Shown here piece after piece: positions 1 through 7,381 of a DNA stretch of 64,000 bases. Both the position numbers and the translations under genes were made by a program. Position 1 is the stretch's first letter. Each line of letters starts with the position of its first letter. The notes beneath the pieces were generated by a model that had not been told where the DNA came from, ran no database searches, and saw only the letters and a program-made list of their open reading frames with translations. The DNA comes from Bacteroidales bacterium (lineage in GTDB: Bacteria > Bacteroidota > Bacteroidia > Bacteroidales > Lentimicrobiaceae): assembly GCA_016709025.1 (NCBI GenBank), contig JADJEQ010000003.1:1-64000 (forward strand). The letters run 5' to 3'.

Positions 1-14
1 CTCAACCGTTAGTG
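1..14 (+). repeat. Right end of an attC site (family A), truncated by window start
   Basis: The window opens with CTCAACCGTTAGTG, the right arm end and R' box (GTTAGTG, 8-14) seen in the family A sites. It shows that another cassette lies upstream. Confidence 0.75.
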
Positions 15-37
15 GCAACCATAAAAAATTACAGAAT

Positions 38-570
38 ATGAATATTTTCAAAAAAATTCTGGCTACAGAAAAGGACTCAAAAGTTAATTCTGAGAATAAA
101 GTTAATTCTGAGAATAAGGTAATTTATGAAGTGACATCTGAAGAACAAATTGATTTTGCTAACGCAGCAATAGAAATATTTAATCCTGTGTTGAGACAGT
201 TTGACTTTAAACTTTTAAAACTAAAAATTACAGAATATGGCACGACAATAATTTGGATAAAAGGTAAATGTTATGTGGATCTTCAAGGCAATACACATCC
301 GCATGACTCCCCAGGTTATTTTGGAATAGCATTAGGTGAATTTAAGGGAATTATTATCACTATGCAGACCTTGACTGCGTTGGACTTTGGCGACTAAAAG
401 AAATTCAGGAGAATATAGAAACAGTAAATGACACTCCATTTCCGATTGGTGCTGACATAAAGCCGAGCTTAATTCAAACAAAAGACGACTTGATTAAATA
501 TGGAAAAGGATTTTTACAAGGTGACTTGACGGAATTTTACTATGCAAGAAACAAATATTGGAATCAATAA
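38..570 (+). pseudogene. Frameshifted cassette gene of unknown function
   Basis: The frame opened at 38 (MNIFKKIL start) ends at 397 after 119 codons, but coding continues in another frame from about 346 to a stop at 570: that frame reads GNYYHYADLDCVGLWRLKEI and then runs open for some 55 more codons. One indel near 344-346 would restore a protein of about 177 residues. An 18-bp tandem repeat (83-118) duplicates the residues VNSENK near the N terminus. The cassette opens with GTTAGTGGC and closes with the R'' box CACTAAC at 596. I do not recognise the family; no signal peptide or membrane segment is seen. Whether the shift is real or a read error cannot be told from one sequence. Confidence 0.55.
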
Positions 571-595
571 ACGGTCGAAATCCAGGAATGGCAGT

Positions 596-726
596 CACTA
601 ACAAAGGCTAAACGCTATCGGGCGCATGGTTGTAAGGAGAAAGATTGTACATTTATTGAAAATTGTGCTGGCCGGAAAGATATATTTTCAAAACTGCCCG
701 CCAGCGTTTAGCCTCAACCGTTACCG
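596..726 (+). repeat. attC site, family A
   Basis: R'' box CACTAAC (596-602), left arm GGCTAAACGCT, right arm AGCGTTTAGCC (perfect 11-bp complement) and R' GTTACCG at 720-726. The centre carries the segment GTACATTTATTGAAAATTG shared by the family. Confidence 0.85.
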
Positions 727-754
727 CCAAGTTTATAAGACCCGAAAAATAATA

Positions 755-785
755 TTGTTTCCTAATAAAGAAACATTTATCTTTG
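755..785 (+). promoter_or_regulatory. Promoter and operator-like repeat of higBA cassette 1
   Basis: TTG (755-757), 20-bp spacer, TATCTTTG (778-785) fits the Bacteroidota TTG-N19-TAnnTTTG promoter. An inverted repeat TGTTTC (756-761) / GAAACA (770-775) lies inside the spacer, where an HigA dimer could block it. Confidence 0.6.
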
Positions 786-801
786 CATAAGCGTTTACCA
801 T

Positions 802-1149
802 ATGACTGAAAAATTTCAAGTTAGGTTGCTGGAAGAAGCATCTGAGTTTTTAGACAGCCTTGAAGAAAAAGCAAGAGATAAAGTAATCTACAACATTCAA
901 AAGGCAAGATTTTCGAATGACAAAGAGCTTTTCAGAAAGTTGAAGAATGAAATCTGGGAGTTCAGGACTTTGTTTAACAGAACTCATTTCAGACTTTTGG
1001 CGTTCTGGGACAAAACCGGCAAGAAAGAAACAGTTGTTATCTCAACCCACGGATTTATTAAAAAGACAGACAAAACTCCAGTTGCTGAACTGGAAAAAGC
1101 AGAGAAAATCAGGAAACTTTATTTTGAAAGGAAGAAAAATGAAAGATAA
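802..1149 (+). CDS. HigB-type RelE-superfamily toxin
   Basis: A 115-residue protein of the phage Gp49-like/HigB family (PF05973), ribosome-dependent mRNA interferases of the RelE fold. Recognisable features are the central FRKLKNEIWEFRTLF segment, the RLLAFWD strand and the C-terminal THGFIKKTDKTP block that is typical of the family. The toxin gene comes first and overlaps the antitoxin start by 11 bases, the usual order of HigBA. It sits in one cassette between attC sites at 596 and 1482 and has its own promoter at 755-785. Length is normal and the reading frame is intact, so an active toxin is plausible; activity is inferred. Confidence 0.82.
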   Translation: MTEKFQVRLLEEASEFLDSLEEKARDKVIYNIQKARFSNDKELFRKLKNEIWEFRTLFNRTHFRLLAFWDKTGKKETVVISTHGFIKKTDKTPVAELEKAEKIRKLYFERKKNER

Positions 1150-1465
1150 ACCATTAAAAACAGTCAGCCTGGACGAAATCATAGATAAACACATCGGAGA
1201 ACCTGGCACTCCAAAACGTGAAGCATTTGATAATGAATTACGGCTTGACTTGCTTGGAGAAGCAATTAAGCAAGCAAGAAAAGAACGGAATTTAACGCAA
1301 GAAGAACTTGGGCAGCTGGTTGGGGTAAAGAAAGCCCAAATTTCTAAAATCGAGAACAGCCTTACAGATGCTCGTTTTGAGACTATTATGAAAGTTTTTA
1401 AAGCATTGAATGCTAAGGTTAGTTTTGATGTTGAATTACTTAACCAGACAGTAAAACTTGCCTGA
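1139..1465 (+). CDS. HigA-type XRE antitoxin
   Basis: A 108-residue antitoxin. An N-terminal arm of about 40 residues (with the EPGTPKREAF motif common in Bacteroidota HigA proteins) is followed by a Cro/C1 helix-turn-helix at about residues 42-96, with LTQEELGQLVGVKKAQISKIE as turn and recognition helices. I chose the ATG at 1139 because it overlaps the toxin end and removes an unrelated leading stretch that is open in the same frame. It should neutralise the upstream HigB and repress the promoter at 755-785 through the TGTTTC/GAAACA repeat. The stop lies 17 bases before the R'' box of the cassette attC. Confidence 0.82.
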   Translation: MKDKPLKTVSLDEIIDKHIGEPGTPKREAFDNELRLDLLGEAIKQARKERNLTQEELGQLVGVKKAQISKIENSLTDARFETIMKVFKALNAKVSFDVELLNQTVKLA

Positions 1466-1481
1466 CAGAAAGAAAACCTGG

Positions 1482-1612
1482 CTGTAACAAAGGCTAAACG
1501 CTATCGGGCGCATGGTTGTAAGGAGAAAGATTGTACATTTATTGAAAATTCTGCTGGCCGGAAAGATATATTTTCAAAAGTGCCCGCCAGCGCTTAGCCT
1601 CAACCGTGAGCA
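1482..1612 (+). repeat. attC site, family A
   Basis: R'' CTGTAAC (1482-1488), left arm GGCTAAACGCT, right arm variant AGCGCTTAGCC, R' GTGAGCA (1606-1612), which departs from the GTT core. Confidence 0.8.
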
Positions 1613-1641
1613 ACTATTATTAACAATAAATGTAAATATAA

Positions 1642-2434
1642 ATGAAGACAGTTTTAATCTCAATTCTTTTTCTAAATTCGATTATAGCCATTTCCCAAAA
1701 TAGTAAAGAACCTATTAGAGGATATTATGGTGAAAATATTAAAGTTAGAGCTAATATTAGTGGCACTATGATTACCAGTGCAATTACAAGAACCCCTGCT
1801 TTAACAGAAAGAGGTATTAGAAGAGTTGCTGTTCTGACAGATACTCATGATGGTGTTAAAATTCAAAATATTGGTATTACTATAAATGGAAATATGAATT
1901 TCTTTGTCATTTTCAAAATATTTACCAGAGAATTTTCTTGATTCTCTATTTGTAAATTTAATTGAAAATAGCTCAACTTTAATTCATCATAAATTAAATA
2001 CTGAAGAAAAAAATAATCTGCTTTCATTTATTAATTTAGGACGGATGTGGAAGAATCCAGATGCTCTCAGCTTGTTAAATTCTTATAAAAGTAACATTGA
2101 CGCAATAATTTTTATTAAAGAGGTTGAATTGCCTGATTTTTTTTATGGAACAGCTGTGAGACTTGCTCCCAAAGGAATTTATTATCATAAATTGGTTAAA
2201 AATAAGAGTTTCGTTTATTGCGGATTCGAAATTTCAATAATAGATATTAACACTGGGAAAATTATAAAATCAGGTCAATATACACAAGCAAGTGCTGATT
2301 ATTTGCCATTTGAATTAAAAATGAAACAATCAAGTTTTGGTGAAAATGAAATTGAAAGTATAATTCAAATTTTAAAGGAAATACACCTCAATAATGTCAA
2401 GGAATCATTAAAAATGTTCAAGGTGTTATACTAA
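1642..2434 (+). pseudogene. Frameshifted secreted protein of unknown function
   Basis: The first frame (1642-1941) starts with a signal peptide (MKTVLISILFLNSIIAISQN). After about codon 85 the coding signal moves to another frame that is open from 1898 to 2434 and reads ISLSFSKYLPENFLDSLF onward. The second frame has only a TTG start at 1904, so one protein of about 264 residues broken by a single indel near 1895-1898 is more likely than two genes. The C-terminal part contains an INTGKIIKSGQY segment. I do not recognise a family. Its own attC has been lost (see 2440), leaving it fused to the next cassette. Confidence 0.55.
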
Positions 2435-2439
2435 ATTAC

Positions 2440-2463
2440 AGTTGGTAACACGCGGTTAGCAAC
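2440..2463 (+). repeat. Remnant of a deleted attC between two cassettes
   Basis: Between the two genes only an R''-like GTTGGTAAC, five bases, and an R' GTTAGCAAC (2455-2463) remain; the whole stem of the attC is missing. GTTAGCAACT matches the complement of the R'' side (AGTTGCTAAC) of the attC that closes the following cassette at 3306, so 2455 is a genuine cassette start. Confidence 0.6.
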
Positions 2464-2485
2464 TATTTTAAAAACAAACATATAC

Positions 2486-3298
2486 ATGAAAAAGACAGCA
2501 CTGTTATTCCTATTTTTCCCCTTATTTGGACTTGCACAAAATTCAATGACTCAAATAGATATGAAAACGAAATTGGATTCTATACTTTTTGAATCAGAAA
2601 TACTTTATAAATACGAAAAAACCGCACTTTCTGCAATAAAATTTGCAGAAAGTGATAAGAAAATGCGTAAAAGATTCTCTGAAGTTTTCACATATATAGA
2701 TGGTGATACAGTTAAAGCGATAATTCTTAGCAAAGACAGAAAAATAAGCCTTTCGGAATTATCATTTTTTTCTGATTTCAATAAACCGAAAACTCTGAGT
2801 TTAAAAACACGTAATCTATCTGAAAAAGAATTGAGATTATTAACTGTTAGACAATTGATTTATAACGATATTAATAATAATGGTTATGTAATTAAAGGGA
2901 TTGAAGGTTATGATTTGCATAGTATACTAATTCCTTCATTTAATGGTTATAAACTCTATATCATAACGGCATCAAAAGATAAAAATGTCATTCCTTTTGG
3001 CAATGATTATCTTTTTATTTCGGATAAGAATGGCAATGTTACCTTTTATGAAAAATTTCATTCAATTCTTTTACCCACGCCCATCACGAAGAACTTTCAT
3101 GGATTAAAATTAGTAAGTTCAATGCATGCACATCTGGAAGCTGTACCTTTTATTACAGCAACTGATATTTGTACTTTCAGGATTTATTGCGAAAATTCTG
3201 AACAAAAAGAATTCACAGTCATTTCGACAGCTCTTAATTACAATTTTATATATGATCTTTTAAAAAATGAAATCGAAATAGAGGAAATGCCAAAATAA
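2486..3298 (+). CDS. Secreted protein of unknown function
   Basis: A 270-residue protein with a clear signal peptide (MKKTALLFLFFPLFGLAQ) and no lipobox or further membrane segment, so it is probably periplasmic or surface exposed. The C-terminal half holds a run of conserved-looking residues, SSMHAHLEAVPFITATDIC. I do not recognise the family with confidence. It is the only gene of its cassette, which starts at the R' GTTAGCAAC (2455) and ends with the attC at 3306, whose R'' side is complementary to that start. No promoter of its own is evident, and the frame is intact. Confidence 0.6.
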   Translation: MKKTALLFLFFPLFGLAQNSMTQIDMKTKLDSILFESEILYKYEKTALSAIKFAESDKKMRKRFSEVFTYIDGDTVKAIILSKDRKISLSELSFFSDFNKPKTLSLKTRNLSEKELRLLTVRQLIYNDINNNGYVIKGIEGYDLHSILIPSFNGYKLYIITASKDKNVIPFGNDYLFISDKNGNVTFYEKFHSILLPTPITKNFHGLKLVSSMHAHLEAVPFITATDICTFRIYCENSEQKEFTVISTALNYNFIYDLLKNEIEIEEMPK

Positions 3299-3305
3299 AA
3301 ACAGT

Positions 3306-3436
3306 TGCTAACAAAGGCTAAACGCTATCGGGCGCATGGTTGTAAGGAGAAAGATTGTACATTTATTGAAAATTGTGCTGGCCGGAATGAAGCGAATACA
3401 AAGATGCCCGCCAGCGTTTAGCATCAACCGTTAGGG
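3306..3436 (+). repeat. attC site, family A
   Basis: R'' TGCTAAC (3306-3312), arms GGCTAAACGCT / AGCGTTTAGC, R' GTTAGGG (3430-3436). Confidence 0.85.
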
Positions 3437-3477
3437 CCAATGGTATGCCAAAACACCGAAATCAGGAAAAGACATCT

Positions 3478-3507
3478 TTGGTTTCTAACAAATAAATTGT
3501 ACTTTTG
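3478..3507 (+). promoter_or_regulatory. Promoter of mntA-hepT cassette 1, near-leaderless
   Basis: TTG (3478-3480), exactly 19 bases, TACTTTTG (3500-3507): a perfect Bacteroidota promoter. The ATG follows only four bases later (3512), so the transcript should begin at or next to the start codon. Confidence 0.65.
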
Positions 3508-3511
3508 ACTT

Positions 3512-3802
3512 ATGAAAACACTGCACGATATAGAACTAACATTAGGTAAGCATAAACAGCATCTGTTTTCCGAATATCCGATTAAATCATTAGCAATTTT
3601 CGGTTCATATGCCAGAAGAGAGCAGAAAGAAGAAAGCGATCTTGATTTATTAGTTGAATTTAACGACAAGATAGGATTGCGTTTTATAGACTTGGCCGAT
3701 GAACTTGAAAAACTAATTGGATTTAAAGTTGAGCTGGTTTCACGCAAAGGGATTAAAGATAAATACTACCAAAAGATTCAATCAGATTTAACTTATGTCT
3801 AA
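3512..3802 (+). CDS. mntA: MntA-type nucleotidyltransferase antitoxin
   Basis: A 96-residue minimal nucleotidyltransferase. The motif GSYARREQKEESDLD (GSX10DXD) carries the serine and paired aspartates that bind metal and ATP. In characterised MntA-HepT systems this enzyme adds AMP to a tyrosine of the HepT RNase and so silences it. The gene overlaps the start of hepT by eight bases (ATG at 3795), as expected for a translationally coupled pair. The cassette opens with GTTAGGGCCA and its attC R'' side reads TGGCCCTAAC, a perfect 10-base complement. The promoter at 3478-3507 lies in the cassette itself. Confidence 0.85.
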   Translation: MKTLHDIELTLGKHKQHLFSEYPIKSLAIFGSYARREQKEESDLDLLVEFNDKIGLRFIDLADELEKLIGFKVELVSRKGIKDKYYQKIQSDLTYV

Positions 3803-4157
3803 TCGGGATCTTATATTACTTCTTGAGGATATGCTTGATTAAGCATTGAAAATCAAGCGATACACAACAAATTTTGACTATGATTCATTCTTGAACGACG
3901 ATAAAACAATTGACGCGGTTGTAAGAAATTTTGAAATTATTGGTGAAGCAGCCAACAGAATAGACCCAGATTTTAGAATAGTGAATTCAGAAATTGAATG
4001 GAACAGAATTAGGGGTTTCAGAAATAGAATTGTGCATGACTATTTCGGGATAGACTATGAAATTGTTTGGACAATAATCGAAAATGATTTAGATAATCTT
4101 ATTGAACAAATTGAATCTGTAATTTTGAATTCTAAGGCAGACAGCCAACCCGAATAA
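3795..4157 (+). pseudogene. hepT: HepT-like toxin interrupted by an in-frame stop
   Basis: From the ATG at 3795 the frame reads MSNRDLILLLEDMLD, then TAA at 3840-3842, and then continues in the same frame as ALKIKRYTTNF to a stop at 4157. Without the stop it would be a normal HEPN/DUF86 protein of 120 residues. The RX4HXY active-site motif is kept (RNRIVHDY). A TTG at 3846 could restart translation and give a product lacking the first helix. So the toxin is either inactivated, weakly made by reinitiation, or affected by a one-base sequence error. Its partner mntA is intact. Confidence 0.75.
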
Positions 4158-4164
4158 CCACTGG

Positions 4165-4295
4165 CCCTAACAAAGGCTAAACGCTATCGGGCGCATGGTT
4201 GTAAGAAGAAAGATTGTACATTTATTGAAAATTGTACTGGCCGGAACGAGATATTTTCAAAAGTGGCCGCCAGCGCTTAGCCTCAACCGTTATGG
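4165..4295 (+). repeat. attC site, family A
   Basis: R'' CCCTAAC (4165-4171), left arm GGCTAAACGCT, right arm AGCGCTTAGCC, R' GTTATGG (4289-4295). The R'' side is a perfect 10-base complement of its cassette's first bases. Confidence 0.88.
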
Positions 4296-4326
4296 TGCAT
4301 AATAAAAATTAAAAAATCAAATAAAG

Positions 4327-4357
4327 TTGAGAAATTGTAACTTTTAAGTTACTTTTG
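4327..4357 (+). promoter_or_regulatory. Promoter with overlapping palindromic operator, higBA cassette 2
   Basis: TTG (4327-4329), 20 bases, TACTTTTG (4350-4357). A 7-bp inverted repeat GTAACTT (4337-4343) / AAGTTAC (4346-4352) runs into the -7 element, a good position for autorepression by the antitoxin. Confidence 0.65.
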
Positions 4358-4374
4358 CGTTATAATATATTCTT

Positions 4375-4722
4375 ATGGAGAAGATCCGGGAAATAATAGC
4401 TTATAAAAATTACTTCGAGGATTTTTTAATTGAACAACCAATTAAAGTTCAAAACAAAATCTTCAAGATTTTAGAGGCTATTGAGACTCTTGAAAGGATT
4501 CCAACGAATTATTTAAAACTCATTGCCGGAACAAATGGTCTTTATGAGGCCAGAATCCAATTAGGAACGGACATTTGGCGTGTTTTCTGTTTCTTTGATA
4601 GTGGTAAACTGGTAATACTACTAAATGGGTTCCAAAAAAAGACGCAGAAAACACCCGGGCAGGAGATTCTGAAAGCAAGTAAACTAATGAAGCAGTATTA
4701 TGAAAGCAAAAGAAAACATTAA
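4375..4722 (+). CDS. HigB-type RelE-superfamily toxin
   Basis: A 115-residue Gp49-like toxin (PF05973). The core LYEARIQLGTDIWRVFCFFD and the following LLNGFQKKTQKTPGQEI block are the conserved strands and the C-terminal helix of this family of ribosome-dependent mRNA interferases. It precedes and overlaps the antitoxin by 23 bases, so the two are cotranscribed from the promoter at 4327-4357. It is closer to the toxin at 7609 than to the one at 802, which suggests two captures of related modules. The frame is intact; the cassette has the matching ends GTTATGGTGC and GCACCATAAC. Confidence 0.85.
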   Translation: MEKIREIIAYKNYFEDFLIEQPIKVQNKIFKILEAIETLERIPTNYLKLIAGTNGLYEARIQLGTDIWRVFCFFDSGKLVILLNGFQKKTQKTPGQEILKASKLMKQYYESKRKH

Positions 4723-5011
4723 CGAAATATCATCCTGGTCTGAGATAAAGGACCGTGTTTATGGAAAAACAGGAACTGAAAGACGGGATAACCTTGAGAG
4801 AGAAGCTGAATCTTTTAGAATAGGACTTTTGTTAAAGAAAGCCCGTGAATCCAGAAATATGACCCAGGAAGAATTAGGACAACTCGTAGACAAAAAGCGA
4901 GAATACATTTCCAGGGTAGAAAATAATGGGAGTAATATAACGCTCAGCACACTTTTCGATATAGTAGAAAAAGGGTTTGGGGGAAAGGTGAAGATATCAA
5001 TTGAAGTGTGA
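4700..5011 (+). CDS. HigA-type XRE antitoxin
   Basis: A 103-residue antitoxin with an N-terminal arm (including YGKTGTERRDNLEREAE) and an XRE helix-turn-helix around residues 47-100, with the turn MTQEELGQLVDKKREYISRVE. It should bind its toxin through the N-terminal region and repress the promoter through the GTAACTT/AAGTTAC palindrome at 4337-4352. The start at 4700 is the first ATG in the frame and lies inside the toxin gene, which implies translational coupling. The stop is 18 bases before the R'' box of the attC. Confidence 0.85.
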   Translation: MKAKENINEISSWSEIKDRVYGKTGTERRDNLEREAESFRIGLLLKKARESRNMTQEELGQLVDKKREYISRVENNGSNITLSTLFDIVEKGFGGKVKISIEV

Positions 5012-5029
5012 AATGCGATCAATTACGCA

Positions 5030-5159
5030 CCATAACAAAGGCTAAACGCTACCGGCAGATGGTTAATAAAGGAAAGATTGTACATTTATTGAAAATCCTG
5101 CTGGCCGGAATGATATATTTTCAAAAGTGCCCGCCAGCGTTTAGCCTCAACCGTTGGCA
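5030..5159 (+). repeat. attC site, family A
   Basis: R'' CCATAAC (5030-5036), left arm GGCTAAACGCT, right arm AGCGTTTAGCC, R' GTTGGCA (5153-5159). The left spacer departs from the family after the arm (ACCGGCAGATGGTTAATAA). Confidence 0.85.
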
Positions 5160-5204
5160 ACTATTTTTAAGAAAAATCTGATGTAAATATCAAAATTCAA
5201 ACAT

Positions 5205-5235
5205 TTGTACTTATATTTGTACTCCATTATGTACA
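5205..5235 (+). promoter_or_regulatory. Candidate YefM operator
   Basis: Two TTGTAC copies (5205-5210, 5217-5222) and the palindrome TGTACA (5230-5235) lie just upstream of the yefM start. TGTACA is the known core of YefM-YoeB operators. A TATATTTG -7 element (5213-5220) overlaps them; I see no clear TTG at the right distance. Confidence 0.55.
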
Positions 5236-5249
5236 TAATATACAATACC

Positions 5250-5441
5250 ATGTTAACAACAACAATTTCCGATTTCAGAAAAGATATCAAACGGTATCTT
5301 GATCGTGTGACTGAAAACTTTGAAACCTTGATAATTAACAGAGGCAAAGACAGTGGTGTGGTGATTATGTCGTTGGACGAATATAATTCGCTGAATGCTA
5401 CCTATCATGAGTTGTCATCCAAGTCAAATGAAAAAGATTAG
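5250..5441 (+). CDS. yefM: YefM/Phd-family antitoxin, frameshifted near its end
   Basis: A 63-residue Phd/YefM antitoxin from the ATG at 5250: the DNA-binding fold opens with TTTISDFRKDIKRYLDRV and continues with NRGKDSGVVIMSLDEYNSL, both highly typical. The frame stops at 5441, but a second frame continues from 5435 as RLDSAIEKLGKGSSFQKD and ends at 5503, overlapping the toxin ATG. The missing part is the toxin-binding tail. One extra A in the AAAAA run at 5431-5435 would restore an 84-residue protein. Either the antitoxin has lost its neutralising tail or the base was dropped in sequencing; the intact toxin next door favours a sequence error. Confidence 0.75.
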   Translation: MLTTTISDFRKDIKRYLDRVTENFETLIINRGKDSGVVIMSLDEYNSLNATYHELSSKSNEKD

Positions 5442-5499
5442 ATTCAGCTATTGAAAAACTTGGCAAAGGCTCATCCTTTCAGAAAGACCTTTTAGAACA

Positions 5500-5757
5500 A
5501 TGAGGTACATATTTGTTGATGAGTCCTGGGAAGATTATTTGTATTGGCAAAAGACCGATAAGAAAATCTTGTCCAAAATAAATGACTTGTTGAAAGATAT
5601 TTCACGAACTCCTTTTTCTGGTTTAGGAAAACCTGAACCGCTGAAGCATAAATATAAAGGATATTGGTCGCGCAGAATTGATGGCGAACACAGATTGATA
5701 TACAGAGTGAAAGACGATGAAATACTAATTGCAAAATGCAGATTTCATTACGACTGA
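5500..5757 (+). CDS. yoeB: YoeB toxin
   Basis: An 85-residue YoeB/Txe mRNA interferase. Nearly every family landmark is present: the opening WEDYLYWQKTDKKILSKIN, the GLGKPEPLKHKYKGYWSRRI strand pair, EHRLIYRV, and the C-terminal RFHY with catalytic His-Tyr. It cleaves mRNA on the ribosome. The ATG at 5500 would overlap the restored yefM stop (5501-5503) by four bases, the usual coupling. The cassette ends with the attC at 5774, whose R'' side TTGCTAAC is the near-complement of the opening GTTGGCAAC. Confidence 0.93.
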   Translation: MRYIFVDESWEDYLYWQKTDKKILSKINDLLKDISRTPFSGLGKPEPLKHKYKGYWSRRIDGEHRLIYRVKDDEILIAKCRFHYD

Positions 5758-5773
5758 AATAGAATAAAACAGT

Positions 5774-5903
5774 TGCTAACAAAGGCTAAACGCCATCGGG
5801 CGCATGGTTGCAATGAGAAAGATTGTACATTTAATGAAAATTGTGCTGGCCGGAAAGAGATATTTTCAAAACTGCCCGCCAGTGTTTAGCCCCGGGCGCT
5901 CGT
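5774..5903 (+). repeat. attC site, family A, right end degenerate
   Basis: R'' TGCTAAC (5774-5780), left arm GGCTAAACGC, right arm variant AGTGTTTAGCC. The right end reads CCGGGCGCTCGTGTGC in place of CTCAACCGTT, so the GTT core is lost. Confidence 0.7.
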
Positions 5904-5930
5904 GTGCTTCATTATAAAAAAAACAATCAA

Positions 5931-7376
5931 ATGAAAAATTTAACCTTTATAATACTGACATCATTACTTCTATTAAATTGTAATTCAAATGTAGAAGTCG
6001 AAACCAAACCGAATAATCCTAAATATACTTCAGAAGTTGAAGATAGAATAGAAAGGGTTTTGAATAATTTACAAGTAGCGACTGAAGTTGATGGAAATTT
6101 TGAATCTAAAACATTGGAGGAAAGAATGGCTTTTTACCATACACCAGCTGTAAGTATTGCGGTAGTGAACAATGGTAAAATTGAATGGGCTCGCGGATTT
6201 GGTAAATCAGATATAGAAAACAATACGTCAGCTGATATTGAAACAATGTTTCAAGCAGCATCTGTTAGTAAACCGATTTTTGCATTGGCTATTATGAAAT
6301 TAAAGGAAAAAGGTATTATTGATTTAGACAAAGATGTAAACACATATCTAACTTCTTGGCAAATACCTAAAAACGGAGATTGGCAACCAAAAATAACTAT
6401 ACGTCATTTGTTAAGTCATACAGCAGGTTTAACTGTACACGGATTTTTAGGATATACAAGCAGTGAAACGTTACCAACAATTCAGCAAATGTTAAATGGT
6501 GAAGAGCCTGCAAATTCAGCAAAAGTGATGGTTGACATTTTACCAGGAACTAAATATAGATATTCTGGAGGAGGAACTGTGGTTGCTCAACTAGCTGTAA
6601 CTGACTTAATAAAAAAGCCATTTCCTGAAATTATTGAAGAAGAACTTTTTCAGCCTTTAAACCTTAAACAAAGTACGTTTAGTCAGCCTTTGCCAAAAGA
6701 GTTTAAATACAAAACCGCAACGGCATACCCTTATAAAAATCAACCAATTAGCGGAAAATATCATATATACCCTGAAATGGGACCTGCGGGGTTGTGGACT
6801 ACACCGACTGAACTTGCGACTATAATGATTGAAATTCAAAAAGGGCTACAAGGTAAATCTGATTTTATCAAAAAAGAAACTTTAGAAGAAATGCTAACAC
6901 CTCAAGAAGTTGCAAAATGGATTGGAATTGGATTTATGCTGGAAGGCGACAAGGAATCCGCCAGATTTAAGCACAGTGGATGGAACGAAGGTTTTTTAAG
7001 TGAATTTAGAGGTCACAAAAATGTTGGAAAAGGAGTTGTGATTATGCTTAATTCCAATGAAGGACAAGGCATTATCGATGAAATAGTGAATTCTGTGGCA
7101 AAAGAATATGAATGGCCTGATTATCTACCTAAAGAAACTAAATTTGAGACTATTGACGAATCAATATTAAAACACATAGGAGCTTATGGCGAATATAAAT
7201 TGGACTATGTTAATGGAAAATTATTACTCGTTTACCCGAATCAAGAACCTTTAGAATTAAAGAAAACAACTGATGGAATTTACAAAAACGATTATATGAA
7301 TTTTGAAATAAAAATCAAGGACAATCAGTTGGAATTAACTCAAGCAGGAGAAACAAAAACATACGATAAAAAATAA
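5931..7376 (+). CDS. Lipoprotein serine hydrolase of the beta-lactamase/PBP fold
   Basis: A 481-residue protein of the beta-lactamase family PF00144 (class C beta-lactamases, DD-peptidases and related esterases). A signal peptide ends in a lipobox with Cys17 (LLLLNC), so it should be an anchored lipoprotein. The nucleophile motif is S111-V-S-K114, the second motif Y211-S-G (class C lactamases have YxN) and the third H348-S-G350. That set suits an esterase or peptidase at least as well as a true beta-lactamase. I start at the ATG at 5931, which begins the signal peptide. It is one of three unlike PF00144 genes in this array. The cassette begins near 5900 and ends with the unrelated attC at 7382. 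Confidence 0.8.
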   Translation: MKNLTFIILTSLLLLNCNSNVEVETKPNNPKYTSEVEDRIERVLNNLQVATEVDGNFESKTLEERMAFYHTPAVSIAVVNNGKIEWARGFGKSDIENNTSADIETMFQAASVSKPIFALAIMKLKEKGIIDLDKDVNTYLTSWQIPKNGDWQPKITIRHLLSHTAGLTVHGFLGYTSSETLPTIQQMLNGEEPANSAKVMVDILPGTKYRYSGGGTVVAQLAVTDLIKKPFPEIIEEELFQPLNLKQSTFSQPLPKEFKYKTATAYPYKNQPISGKYHIYPEMGPAGLWTTPTELATIMIEIQKGLQGKSDFIKKETLEEMLTPQEVAKWIGIGFMLEGDKESARFKHSGWNEGFLSEFRGHKNVGKGVVIMLNSNEGQGIIDEIVNSVAKEYEWPDYLPKETKFETIDESILKHIGAYGEYKLDYVNGKLLLVYPNQEPLELKKTTDGIYKNDYMNFEIKIKDNQLELTQAGETKTYDKK

Positions 7377-7381
7377 CGAAA

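Noticed and set aside
1512..1703. Short plus-strand frame (and one at 11112) that reads through an attC
   Set aside because: Most of the frame is attC sequence shared by all copies, so the product would be site-derived; no start signal.
5147..5347. Minus-strand frame over the yefM promoter and attC end, and similar antisense frames over other attC sites
   Set aside because: They overlap real genes or recombination sites, have no family features and arise from open arms of the repeat.
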